Positions 20,701-29,219 of a DNA stretch of 64,000 nt are shown in pieces. The notes beneath the pieces were generated by a model. The model worked only from the letters and a program-made list of their open reading frames with translations. It was not told where the DNA came from and made no database searches. The stretch comes from Stichopus chloronotus (Eukaryota; Echinodermata; Holothuroidea; Aspidochirotida; Stichopodidae): assembly GCA_021234535.1 (NCBI GenBank), contig SFZH01000008.1, positions 8,192,897 to 8,256,896 on the forward strand, read 5' to 3'. How positions within the stretch are numbered: position 1 is the first letter of the stretch; the number at the start of each line of letters is the position of its first letter. Position numbers and translations under genes: made by a program.

Positions 20701-22808
20701 AAAATGCACCTTCGAAACTAAAACCAAAAGTACTAGCTGGAACAAAACCGAAATTTTACACTGAAGTTTGTTTATTCAACTCATGAAGAAAGCTTTACTT
20801 AGAACAAGCTCAAACTTTCTTCAAATCTCTAATGTACGGCATAAACACTGCTGCTAGTTTCATGCGATTGAAGTGCAAGTAGGTTAGTTTTGTGCCTTTT
20901 CAAACATAAGCTATGGAGTTCATTGGCATGTTTTTTTTTTTTCAGTCCTGCTATAGGGTTTCTACGTTTGAGTTGTGTTGCGCGATGGGTGGTGTATGTA
21001 TACATAGGCTAGGCAGATAGTGTATATGAGCAAACAACAAATATAGGCTAACGCTGACACCATACAACAAACAGTTTATGGATTCCTTAGAAATCAACTT
21101 TATTTGTTTCACATGTTATACAATGATCACTGAGCAATACAATTTTGATTGGTGTTGAATTTTAAGATCATTTGAGGAGCATTAAGTTTCAAAGGATGAT
21201 ATTTCATTTACAAGAGGGATTTTCATCATTTAGATTACTTTACAAATGGTATCGGGGGCAAAATCGGTTATCGACATCGTTTGCCGATATAGCATCGTAA
21301 AATAACTGCCCCTTAAGGCCCGAGTTATTAGTGCAGTATTATTATAATCCCAAATCCAGTGTGTTCCTTACTGGACCAGTGAACATCAGCTGCCGATGTC
21401 TCTATCTCCTCGTACAGGCACATTAAAAACTCAGGGTTTCTATGGCCGGGAAAATTCATGATTTTTTTTTCACTTTCCATGCCTGAAAAGGTCATGAAAT
21501 TGTGGAAAAAAATGGGCAGAAAGTCATTTGTAATATGGACTGCTAGTTTTTATTTTTCTATGTTAATTTTGTGTCTGTCAAATTCTTTGTGCCATTAATC
21601 ATTGATAAAATTCTTGAGAAAATTGTTCTCGAAATGATCTTGTAAAAGTCATGAAATAGTCATGGAAAAGTCATTGAATTTTGTTTTCCTTCAGCTGCAG
21701 ATTTTTTTTTTTTCACTTTCTCTGTCTGAAAAGGTCATGAAATTGTGGAAAAAAATGGGCAGAAATTAATTTGTAATATGGACTGCTAGTTTTTATTTTT
21801 CTATGTTAATTTTGTTTCTGTCAAATTCTTTGTACCATTAATCATTGATAAAATTCTTGAGAAAATTGTTCTCGAAATGATCTTGTGAAAGTCATGAAAT
21901 AGTCATGGAAAAGTCATTGAATTTTGTTTTCCTTCAGCTGCAGCAAACCTGCCCATGGGATAGCCCACACAAGGACACATTACCACACAGTGTTTACAGC
22001 CTCATGTAGCTGTGCAGCCTATCGTAGAACTTGAGGGTCTTTTTTTTCAATCCATAGTAGGATGCCACTGATGACAATGAAATTACTGGTTCTTTTTTAA
22101 CTGAATTTTATCAAAAATCATCATCAAAACATATTACATGTTTGTCAGTAATAGTTGTACAGTATAACAAGTCATTTGAGAAACTTACCAAGTAGATAAG
22201 TAGGGGAGCCAGAAATTAGCTGAATATTTCTCGTTGGGCCCTTTAACAAAATGGTAACAATTTTAAAAATTGATAAAGAAAAACAACATGAAGCAAATTT
22301 GGTCATTCTGACGTGATGTTAAATTTTCATGAACCATCAACTGCTTCTTTGTTAATTTTCTCAGGTTTGTAATTCTTTGTCTTTTCGCCGACACAAGTAC
22401 AAAATTGTATCGTAAAATACACTACCAAGCATCTGTATGTAAGGTTTTTGACATGTAAACCCATCTCCTGCCCCCACCACTCGTGCCCTCATCACCCACT
22501 CCCTATCATCCTCTAGCAACATATGTAATACCTCCTACCTACACTTTCAGCAGGTATCCTGAAAATCATTCCAGCAATGTCCCTTGGCTTCTGTAGTTAG
22601 TAGTTAGTAGAAATTTCTTATTTGCTCTTTTTAGTATCCTGTTTTGCAGTTTTGAAAGTGTAATTAGTATTAAAATGTTGTCTTCATGTCCACAGGATCG
22701 CCACAAGGAGTCACAGCAGTGAGTGGATGGAGGCTTGCCGAGTCATCACGGGGAGAGTGCAGAACACAGGTCCAGCAAATTTATGGTGCCGACCTTAAAT
22801 TCGACTAA
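1590..22808 (+). CDS. REV1: DNA repair protein REV1 (Y-family polymerase), 12 exons, 5' end outside window
   Basis: REV1 inserts dCMP opposite abasic sites and damaged guanines and scaffolds polymerases zeta, eta, iota and kappa in nuclear translesion synthesis. Exons read as 1590-2778, 3217-3371, 5551-5670, 6929-7149, 8875-8976, 9338-9511, 9827-10216, 13223-13323, 14371-14563, 16550-17075, 18184-18287 and 22696-22808, nearly all with GT/AG borders and matching phases. Visible in order: BRCT tail, SHSRLH loop, catalytic HIDMDCFF and SCDE motifs, thumb and little finger, three UBM-like LP motifs, and the C-terminal docking domain. The N-terminal BRCT exons are upstream. Three joins are out of frame by one base (within 1862-1953, at 18184-18189, and at 22762-22767). 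Intact domains and splice sites favour assembly indels, but a decaying gene is not excluded. Identification is firm; exact exon ends are by eye. Confidence 0.95.
2779..5550 (+). other. REV1 introns 1 and 2 of the window
   Basis: Apart from exon B (3217-3371) this stretch is intronic. A lone diverged unit of the ~145-bp repeat described at 11.4 kb lies near 3820-3900 and carries a perfect AGGTCAAAGGTCA at 3857-3869. I see no other feature. Confidence 0.6.
3217..3371 (+). CDS. REV1: REV1 exon B: palm with SCDE catalytic motif
   Basis: The acceptor TTTAACAG precedes 3217. The split codon AG|C restores Ser, followed by YTHDIEAVSCDEMLVDI. The Asp and Glu of SCDE are the third-motif metal-binding carboxylates of Y-family polymerases. 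The exon ends GGACTTG before GTTAGT, leaving one base that joins the next exon in phase. Confidence 0.95.
5551..5670 (+). CDS. REV1: REV1 exon C: palm-to-thumb segment
   Basis: The acceptor CTCCACAG precedes 5551. The reading ASNILLARMSTKLAKPNG is the conserved Y-family helix after the catalytic carboxylates, and the exon ends in RDLPG at the thumb boundary. The donor is CCAG|GTGGGC. Phases match both neighbours. Confidence 0.95.
5671..8874 (+). other. REV1 introns flanking exon D
   Basis: This is non-coding apart from exon D. A short (GAT)n run follows the exon D donor near 7156-7171. No recognisable element or RNA gene is visible. Confidence 0.5.
6929..7149 (+). CDS. REV1: REV1 exon D: thumb helix-hairpin-helix and start of little finger
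   Basis: The acceptor TTTCTCAG precedes 6929. VGWSTNRKFKEMGI, then a CGDLQ segment and FGTKTGQQLYSHCRGID form the thumb with its DNA-binding helix-hairpin-helix. RKSVSAEVNYGIRF opens the little finger. Seventy-three codons after the split Gly end in phase 0 at AAAGGG|GTGAGG. Confidence 0.95.
8875..8976 (+). CDS. REV1: REV1 exon E: little finger
   Basis: This is a 34-codon exon between ACATACAG and GTGAGC. ISELAGEVHKRLQNLNMVG and then RTITVKLK match the little-finger (polymerase-associated) domain, helix then strand. It is phase 0 at both ends. Confidence 0.92.
8977..9826 (+). other. Short REV1 introns flanking exon F
   Basis: Two introns of 361 and 315 bases have consensus borders. Nothing else is recognisable. 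Confidence 0.6.
9338..9511 (+). CDS. REV1: REV1 exon F: little finger, second half
   Basis: VRQAGAPKETSKFMGHGVCD matches the REV1 little-finger strand and the Gly-His-Gly-x-Cys-Asp segment. The exon ends PPEDVRG, continuing into VGIQVSRL in the next exon, as in other REV1 proteins. Fifty-eight codons, phase 0 at both ends; the donor is GGG|GTGAGG. Confidence 0.92.
9827..10216 (+). CDS. REV1: REV1 exon G: end of polymerase core and flexible linker
   Basis: The acceptor TTCGTAG precedes 9827. VGIQVSRL closes the little finger. About 120 residues of Lys/Ser/Pro-rich linker follow with no recognisable fold. The exon ends INLPSPSQ, the residues that sit just before a UBM in REV1. One hundred and thirty codons, phase 0. 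Confidence 0.9.
10495..10920. mobile_element. Foldback element with long imperfect palindrome
   Basis: A roughly 400-bp palindrome lies in the REV1 intron after exon G. The centre is perfect: 10679-10705 pairs with 10736-10762 (27 bp) around a 30-base loop. Outside it the arms still match with small gaps, for example ATAGCTCCCTGCAAA near 10664 against TTGCAGGGAGCTAT near 10768. The arms are themselves built of short repeats ending in AATGTAG. There is no coding capacity. It could be a foldback MITE or a source of small RNAs. Confidence 0.75.
10975..11094. repeat. Four-unit 30-bp tandem repeat
   Basis: GTGTCAGT is followed by a variable TTACGTACAGTTTGTAATGA-like block, repeated about four times at 30-base spacing. 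It lies between the foldback element and the longer repeat array. Confidence 0.75.
11600..12975 (+). repeat. ~145-bp tandem array, about ten units, with clustered AGGTCA half-sites
   Basis: Each unit contains TATCTCCAGAAGGGTAACTG-like text, a TGATGTCATACTTGGTGTG-like block and a cluster of AGGTCA hexamers. The clusters start near 11640, 11783, 11928, 12073, 12218, 12365, 12510, 12653, 12798 and 12930, about 145 bases apart. At 12218-12250 four perfect AGGTCA hexamers occur with spacers of 1, 4 and 4 bases. Confidence 0.85.
12218..12250 (+). promoter_or_regulatory. Cluster of nuclear-receptor-type half-sites (DR1 and DR4 spacing)
   Basis: Four exact AGGTCA hexamers lie head to tail with spacers A, TTTG and TCAG. 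AGGTCAAAGGTCA is the consensus DR1 site for RXR heterodimers, HNF4 and COUP-TF; the next pairs have DR4 spacing. Perfect DR1 sites also occur at 11783, 11928, 3857, 27401 and 35297. Binding is not shown; this is sequence match only. Confidence 0.4.
13223..13323 (+). CDS. REV1: REV1 exon H: ubiquitin-binding motif 1
   Basis: The acceptor GTCGTAG precedes 13223. The exon begins LDMSVLDSLPSDLRSQILKE, a helix-LP-helix UBM of the kind that binds ubiquitinated PCNA. It joins SPSQ of the previous exon. The last bases, AG, precede GTAGGG, leaving phase 2. It is separated from exon G by a 3-kb intron full of repeats. Confidence 0.88.
13324..14370 (+). other. REV1 intron between exons H and I
   Basis: AT-rich intron with a 12-G homopolymer at 13594-13605. 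No other feature is visible. Confidence 0.6.
14371..14563 (+). CDS. REV1: REV1 exon I: ubiquitin-binding motif 2
   Basis: The acceptor CTTTAAG precedes 14371. After a Ser/Thr-rich stretch it reads LDQEVLQNLPPEILREVLEN, a second LP-containing UBM-like helix pair. It then ends LPSFSQ before GTATGC, mirroring the SPSQ end of exon G. Phase 2 in, phase 0 out. Human REV1 is known for two UBMs, so this may be an additional copy. Confidence 0.85.
14564..16549 (+). other. REV1 intron between exons I and J
   Basis: About 2 kb of AT-rich sequence. No ORF, RNA gene or clear repeat can be supported here. Confidence 0.6.
16550..17075 (+). CDS. REV1: REV1 exon J: ubiquitin-binding motif 3, basic linker, start of C-terminal domain
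   Basis: The acceptor CTTTACAG precedes 16550. LDPSCLEALPEDVRKELNMA is a third UBM, followed by a very basic Lys/Pro/Ser linker. The exon ends in DVKALLKEWTSTFQ, the first helix of the REV1 C-terminal domain that docks other TLS polymerases. The donor A|GTAAGT is a perfect consensus and leaves phase 1. Confidence 0.88.
17076..18183 (+). other. REV1 intron between exons J and K
   Basis: AT-rich intron with pyrimidine tracts ahead of exon K. No recognised element. Confidence 0.6.
18184..18287 (+). CDS. REV1: REV1 exon K: C-terminal domain helices; entry frame off by one
   Basis: It reads PLKTDIGIVVQYLRELILEK and then HLVLRGLKR, matching the middle helices of the REV1 C-terminal domain. It begins ACCCCC. 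One C fewer would join the phase-1 donor of exon J in frame; as written the join gives an early stop. The extra base in a C run suggests a homopolymer sequencing error. The donor is AAGAG|GTATGT. Confidence 0.82.
18420..18530 (+). repeat. Possible decayed tRNA-derived SINE
   Basis: GGTTTGATCCC near 18447 resembles a tRNA B box, and AGCGATCAGG lies just before it. The following TCACTGCAAGATGGG and TTTTCCCG text resembles SINE bodies. The A box is not clear. Confidence 0.25.
19512..20329. mobile_element. Non-autonomous DNA transposon with TTAA ends (piggyBac-like)
   Basis: TTAAAGGAATTCTCCACC at 19512-19529 has its exact reverse complement at 20312-20329. If the outer TTAA is the target duplication, the terminal repeat is AGGAATTCTCCACC. 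TTAA target sites are typical of piggyBac-type elements. The 818-bp interior has no transposase. Part of it (19740-19985) resembles repeats inside the 7.9-kb units (29690-29945, 31045-31230). Confidence 0.6.
21461..21943. repeat. 243-bp direct tandem duplication
   Basis: 21461-21700 and 21701-21943 are nearly identical. Each starts with a T run and CACTTTC, contains GAAAAGGTCATGAAATTGTG and ends CCTTCAGCTGCAG. The few substitutions indicate a recent duplication of one repeat element. Confidence 0.9.
22696..22808 (+). CDS. REV1: REV1 last exon: end of C-terminal domain, apparent frameshift
   Basis: The acceptor CCACAG precedes 22696. IATRSHSSEWMEACRVITGR matches the last helix of the C-terminal domain. 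As written, the frame ends at a TAA at 22796. The +1 frame from about 22767 reads VQQIYGADLKFD and stops at 22806, which fits the expected REV1 C-terminus much better. A one-base indel at 22762-22767 is inferred. Confidence 0.8.
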
Positions 22809-24050
22809 ACCAACCAAGCAAGTCAAGACAGATTACCTTACGTTGCTGTGGAAGCACATATCATGAAGATGTCAGCTACAGTAATGCAAGGAGCATCAAA
22901 AACTTTTATTTTACAAAAGGAGAAATACATGCCAGTGGTCAATTGGATTTGTACTATCACTGCACTACAGAGAACCAAACAGTATATAATTAAGCAGGCT
23001 TTTTCCTTTGACCAACTCTCTGCAAATCTGGCAACGTGCTTGGCACCAGACGTCCGCTTATCTCTTTGTCCGTTCTGTGCTCTTCCATTCCATCTTCCAA
23101 CGTCTGACTTCACATCAAATTGTCAGAGCTAAAGATATTAGATGAAGAGAAGACTGATTTGTGCGAATTTCCTCACGGAGAGTATTCACCTTTTCTTTAA
23201 CTTCATGAGCTAATTCTTTGAATGGCTCCAAAAATGGTGCACAAAATGCCTCTTTTCATGGTGCAAATTGATTCAGGAATCAAACCCATCTACTTTTTTA
23301 AAATGTTAATTGATCGTTCACGCTTTTTTATGATCGTTGGCTGCATTGAATGTGAACGCAATGTGAACACAAATCCAGGAGACCGATAGAAAAGGAAGTA
23401 CAAAGACTGCCATCGGTTTGTTTGCAACCATAAACTGTCGTGACTGGTATCTTTCAAATGGTCCTTCTGCTGTGTGAGTTTTTTTATTGCGGATGTGTTT
23501 ATGATTTACATACATTGGTATGTTTGTTTTGTGCAAAAATGCCATCATAACTACTTCAAATAGGCCAACTTTATTTTTCCCTCAGTAGGTACAAGTTCTC
23601 TCGCTTTAACTAAATTGGGGCCACTTTTAATTTACGCACTGCATCAACCACTAGAATCACAACATTTACAGCATTTTTTTTTTTTTACACTTTCATTTCA
23701 CGTATTTCGTTCATACATACATATACATATGCAAGCATATTAAGAAGAAAGATGCAGTCGTACAATGCAGTGGAATGGACAGGACGCTAGAAAAAATAGT
23801 AATATGTTTATCTCAGCTAGCGATCTTGAAGGAAACAGAAAACACAAAAAAAAAACACAAAAAAAACCCCACAAAAAAACAAGAAGAAGAGAAGAAAAAG
23901 AAAAAAGACTCAAGTCAGATATAGCATACAGTCCAAAGCAAATAATTGCCAGTGAGGTGAGATTTCATTTTACATTTAAAAAGTTTGTACAACTTACAGA
24001 GCTTTATATCATTCCGGGCGCCTAATGATGTGCAGCATATTAATATACTT
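22809..24050. other. REV1 3' UTR and intergenic sequence
   Basis: This probably includes the REV1 3' UTR. I cannot fix a polyadenylation site. Otherwise AT-rich with an A-rich low-complexity stretch at 23845-23910. Confidence 0.4.
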
Positions 24051-26344
24051 TGTCATACAACTTCCTCTAGCTTAAATTTTCTCTACATCAACTGCCAGTC
24101 GAATTTCACACTAAACTGTTAAAAATGCGAATTGTAAAATGTAAATTTCCAGAAAATAAAATAAAGAAGTACAAAAGGAATACAGAAATGTTCTGGTAAG
24201 TTCGTTTCCAGACAATTTCTGTAATTCGTATTTATTTCTTTGTTTTATTTTCTCTAAATTTACAAATGTTTTTTACAGTGTATGGACTTCAATAAATAAA
24301 TGTTGGTGCATTTCAGTATGCTGTGTGGTATTCACATGCAAAATTTATTGCAATGTGAGTGAGCACTCTACACAGTATAGGGAACATCTGGAATTCCCAT
24401 GGTAATGGTTTCACTCATTATAGTGGTTTCCAGTGAGACAAAAAGCCGCAAAAATGCCTCGAGCCGTTGTAAAACGTGGGCCCTATTTCCCAGGCAGCAC
24501 ATTAGTAAAGTAGCGTACTAGGAGTAAATTTTGGTAACATTGCTCCAAACTGCCCATGAAATATGAAGTCATTCTTGTATCAAACACTTGCCACTTGATT
24601 TTAATTTATACATGATACATGATCTGCACATTTCAGAATGTAAGTCGATGTTACCGTGTGTAAGGTCAACAAAACAGTTTGGTGCCCCTGTGTTCAACTT
24701 TGAACCAATGACTTGAAAATTGTTGTTAGACTTCGAGGGAAAAATGTAAAAAAGAAAGATTTTATGTGAACTCACCTCAAGAAAAGAAGAAATTAGAGAA
24801 GGAAAAAACGTTGTACGGTGTAAGATCCCTTAATCTAGAATAACTGAAATGTTATTCATGTCAGACAATTGGAAGCTTCCGTTGAATTGAGAGAATTGTT
24901 TTACCCAGAAGAATCAACTTTTCAAGTGAAGAAAAATAAATAGAGAATGGATCATTCACACTGCACCTTTCTGGTTGACTAGTGTACTTTTTAGCGTTTC
25001 CATATACAGTTGAAAATGGCCAACAATGAGCTGAGAAATCTTTCAACTTTATTCCTGCCGTAATCACAAACCTGCCATAATCACAAATGTGATAGACATT
25101 TTTCCACACAATGCTAATGATATTCATAGATAATACAACTTGAAACAGGTTAACTGATTTTCAAGAATATAGTAGCAGATTATTTGACACTTTTATAAAA
25201 CTTTAAAAAAGTAAACAATGAGATTGGTAGAGGAACCAGAGTAAGCGTATAGCCTTTCTAGTCTGGCCCCTTTCTAAAAGAGAAGAAGTGAAAAATTACA
25301 GCGGAGACAACGCATAGGACACCCCCCCCCCCCAAAAAAAAAAGCAAAGATTATGACACAAAACATATGCCATTATATGTCAAGTAAGCACCCTTCAACA
25401 TATATGAACATACAGATTGGTTTCCATATAAAATGAAATATGATAGATAGGCGGGACACTATGTGAGCTTAATCAGGGAAGTGTGAATGTGACACTTAAG
25501 TGATAAATATGAGCAAGGATTTCAGTTCTTTTTAGACCCGTGCTGGTGAATTCCAGAGAAAGACGCCACCACTACGAATTTTTAATCCGTTAAGTGTTGT
25601 CCTTAACGTTTTTGTACGAAGTATCATATTCCTGAAAATTGCAGTGTACAGTATGTGAAGAACCAGTCAAGGTTTTCTGGTAAAATTTCATGCTGAAATA
25701 TATACATCAAAATCCCGACTGAAAAGGTAAAAATGTTCAACATTTTGGACTATTTAAACAAAGTTGCGCTATGAGTATTGCATAGAACACCATATGGATA
25801 CTTCTGATAACCTTTTTTGTTAGAGATACAAATAATCTATGTGTACCTTGTGGGCATTCCAAGAAAGAAGGTACCGTTAAAGATGTGAAAGAATGAGGGC
25901 AGCATTAAGCATTGAAAGCACGAACGTTCTTGCTAGAGAGAGTTCTTAATCTTTTGGTAAGATTTCTTGCACTGGCTACTGTTTTACAAATATGAGAAAT
26001 ATGGCTTGTCCAATTCATTTTGTTGTCAATTTACGTCAATACCCCACAATTCATAACTCGAATCACTTACATGCTCCCTGGCCGATTGTAACTGTGACTT
26101 CAGAAGACTCTTACGCCTCATGCACAGGATATGATTAGATTAGAAGAGGATGATGATTACAGGACTACCGCCCTCTATATAACGTGTCGTTGTCAACGAC
26201 GTGACAGTTTTGCCTTCTGATGACACTTGCAATTCTTAGATTCATGATAACGAATTTGTACTGTAGAATAAGAGTGAGGATCGAAATGACAATGCTCACG
26301 GAGCAAATTTTTGTCGTAAGATTTTTTGGCACCTGCCGGTCTAC
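24050..26344. repeat. Old diverged copy of the 3'-flank of the GNAT duplication unit
   Basis: The order of short matches parallels 32930-34230 and 40800-41830: ACTTCCTCT, CTACATCAACTGC, TTTCAGTATGCTGTGTGG, ACACAGT, GTGGGCCCTAT. All lie at similar distances from the 3' end of a GNAT copy. Divergence is much greater than between units A and B, so this is an earlier duplication. A 12-C/10-A homopolymer pair is at 25322-25343. Confidence 0.6.
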
Positions 26345-27022
26345 TTATCGATGCACAAATCTTTGGTCAAGAACTCGGCTCTGAACATGGGCATCCACCA
26401 GTATGGTACCCAATCTGTACGGAATTTGCTGAAATCCTTGCTTGACATACATTGGGGATAGTTCAAAGTCAGTGGCGATATTCCAGGTATCTAACTCAAT
26501 CGTAACATACCCCTGGTCAGCCGCAAACTGGTAAGCAGCCGCGATCAACCCCTTTCCTATTCCCATGCGTCGATAAGGGGATCTAACGAGGAATCTGACC
26601 AGTTCAGCACAGGATGGTGACAAAGGTCTTATCCCAACCATCCCTACTGCACGGGCTGGTTCCCTGGTAACATCCATCGCCAACAACAACACACCCCTCT
26701 CTGTGGCATCCACCTCGCCGATGTGACCGTTCTCGGTCAGTTTTGTTGTGATTATAATGTGAGTGATGAAGAGAAATGTTACAATTGCCAGAGGGTAGCC
26801 GAGTATGATTGCTATAGGTAACTCTAAAGTCTTCCAAAAGATTACGACCCAGACAGCAGCAAGTATGTGAAGGAAAGGCGCTTGAAATCCCATCCGCAAA
26901 GCTGCTCTTATGGTGTATCCCTCTTTACGGTTCATCTGGATAGCGTCATCTTCCAACTCGGGAGTGAAGAATCGAATTTCGATTCCATGTTTCCTCAACC
27001 TTTCGTTGGCTTCTTCCATCAT
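26345..27022 (-). CDS. GNAT acetyltransferase, camello/NAT8-like, copy 1; C-terminus frameshifted
   Basis: Camello/NAT8 proteins are ER/Golgi membrane-anchored GCN5-related N-acetyltransferases that acetylate lysines or cysteine conjugates. The 225-residue ORF starts MMEEANERLRKHG. A hydrophobic hairpin follows at about residues 50-95, then the acetyl-CoA loop RRMGIGKGL at about 157 and MYVKQGF near the end. Compared with copies 2 and 3, one extra base near 26424 shifts the last ~25 residues, so the conserved WVPYWWMPM tail is replaced. The position matching the start ATG of copy 3 is CTG here, so translation may start at MMEEAN or in an unseen 5' exon. Possibly non-functional. Confidence 0.75.
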   Translation of the reverse strand: MMEEANERLRKHGIEIRFFTPELEDDAIQMNRKEGYTIRAALRMGFQAPFLHILAAVWVVIFWKTLELPIAIILGYPLAIVTFLFITHIIITTKLTENGHIGEVDATERGVLLLAMDVTREPARAVGMVGIRPLSPSCAELVRFLVRSPYRRMGIGKGLIAAAYQFAADQGYVTIELDTWNIATDFELSPMYVKQGFQQIPYRLGTILVDAHVQSRVLDQRFVHR

Positions 27023-27261
27023 AGGCCTGTACGCCGTTAAGAGGACTCTAGACAGAGGAATCTACAGGACAGAGGCAGAGTGCAAAAATGAATCGTGATT
27101 TCAGTATAATGTAATCTAGCTCCCAGAGTAACTGTTGCCATCCAATTGCGACGAGACTGGGGACGGCGGGCCATTCCCACTCCTACTTTTCTGAGTTTCT
27201 GTTTCTTATGGCAAAATCGCTTCCTACTTGAATTCTGTAGGAATTTTACTATTTCCTACAG

Positions 27262-28548
27262 GTCATGTTAGGTCAAAAGAGGACATTGTTTGAAAAACCT
27301 GTAAACACCGTATCTCAAGTAGGGAATTAAGGTCCTTGAATATCAAACTTGGTGTGTTAGTAGTCCATGGTGAGTACATGATCCCTGTCGTTTTTCATGG
27401 AGGTCAAAGGTCATTTGAAGTCAATAGAGCTTAAAGTAAGAAAACCTATTAAGGAAGATATCTCAGCAACTAAATGTTGCTGGAACTTCAAACTCTTACC
27501 ATTGGTAGCACCTTACGAGTAGATGAGTTTTTGTGGAGGTCAAAGTTCATGTGACGTCAATAGAAGAAACCTGTAAACACGGTATCTCGAGAAGAGAAAG
27601 GTGCTTTAACTTCAAAGTTGGTGTGTTGGTAATTCACTGTGAGTGCATGATCCCTATTATTTTCATGGACTAAGGTCAAAGATCATTTGAGGTCACCAAA
27701 GCTTAAAGTATGTAAATCTATTAAGGAAGGTATATCTCACTGATTTCAGGTAGAACTTGAAAGTTTCAACATTGTTAGCACTTGATGAGCAGCTGATGTG
27801 TGTCATTTGAATTTCCCCATGGGAGACTTGTCATCACTGTAATGTGACATGAAATGAATGCAATACGTTCTATCATTCCAAAGATCTGTCCTGGGTTCAA
27901 AAGCCCAGCATGTGATACTTCAGGTGCTTTACATGTCCTGAATGTGAACATATAAAGAGGTTAAAACACTCATATTATGGAAAATAATGTGCATTTATTT
28001 TCTCTTGAAGTTTGCCAAAATGTAGATCTATGTTTCACAGCAGAGGTCACTGCTAGATAGACTTTGGTCTCATTCTCTTTCAATTTGTGGGACATTTTCT
28101 ATGCCATTTTCTATGCCAAACAACCACTTAACATAGCTTTTATCACTTTTTCTAAGCCTTCAGAGAATATCCCTGTTGCCAGAAACTCCCTGTTAAGATT
28201 TACAAAGTACTTTGTTGTTTTAGTCACAGCAAACCTCTCTCGCGAGTCTTTGCTGACTTCACAATCTCATGTCTCTAACCACAATTTGGTGTTATCAACT
28301 TGTGAATTACCTCCTTCATGACCACAAGTGTCATCGGAGCTGAGTCAATGACATTACTCATTCATATTAGCACTTGGTGACATCAAACTCATAAGTGATA
28401 CAGAATGTGGTTGTCATGCATTCTTGCATTTTGTTTTTCATTTTGATATGATCCCTTCCCTTCTCCACTGGGTTGCCTTTGTTTGTGATTGTGTGTGTAT
28501 AAAAAAAAATAGATATCGGCAAGGAATCACAAAGTCATTTGACTCTAG
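27262..28548 (+). mobile_element. 5'-truncated HINE-like element in unit A
   Basis: Three to four diverged repeats related to the 11.4-kb array occupy 27262-27780 (with AGGTCAAAGGTCA at 27401-27413). The element ends with GCAAGGAATC (28519-28528), the palindrome AGTCATTTGACT and CTAG (28545-28548). These are the same terminal features as the REV1-intron element. The left inverted repeat is missing. Confidence 0.55.
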
Positions 28549-29219
28549 TTTTTTTTTTTTTTTTTTATATTTGAATACGCATTCGAGGAAACAAAATATT
28601 CCCTACGGGGTTAACGTTTACTTCCCAGAGGAAATTGCTATTTCAAATAAGATATAAAAAAATCCAATAAGGGAGTGACCGACTCCCAAGTGATTCCAAT
28701 CTTATTGGATGCTTTACTTGAAAACGGGCACTAAAACATTTCCTATGATGTTTTCTTCCACATCTGGCCACCTATAGGAAATTTGCTATTTTCTATGAGA
28801 TTCACAAAAATCCCATAGGAAAATTACCATTTCTTGAAGGATTTTATTGTTTGTTTGTTTGTTTATTTTGTTAGAGAAACATTACATTGACATTACACAC
28901 ACCATCTATGAGGTTTGCCCATAGGCCCATTCATTTCAGAAAAGTCTTAATTAGCTAAGAGGTTTGTGTTTATTTACGTTTTCTCGTCAAAATACATTGT
29001 TACAAGGCACGTTATGTAATGCATGGGAGAAAGTTTCTGCCGATTTAGTGTATGAAAATGGATCAAGTTAAACTTCCAGCCAGCAAAGTCAAGTATTTGT
29101 AATTGTTTAACATTAAAATTCTATGAAAAATTTGACGAAATTTGATAGTCTAACATCTACTGGCCTCATGCCACGGTGCATACTAACAAACGGTGTGATA
29201 TAACCTAGATTACCGTAAA

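Larger units (their letters stand above)
18288..22695 (+). other. Last REV1 intron, repeat-rich
   Basis: It holds a possible tRNA-derived SINE fragment (18420-18530), a TTAA-flanked inverted-repeat element (19512-20329) and a 243-bp tandem duplication (21461-21943). The remainder shows nothing I recognise. Confidence 0.6.
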
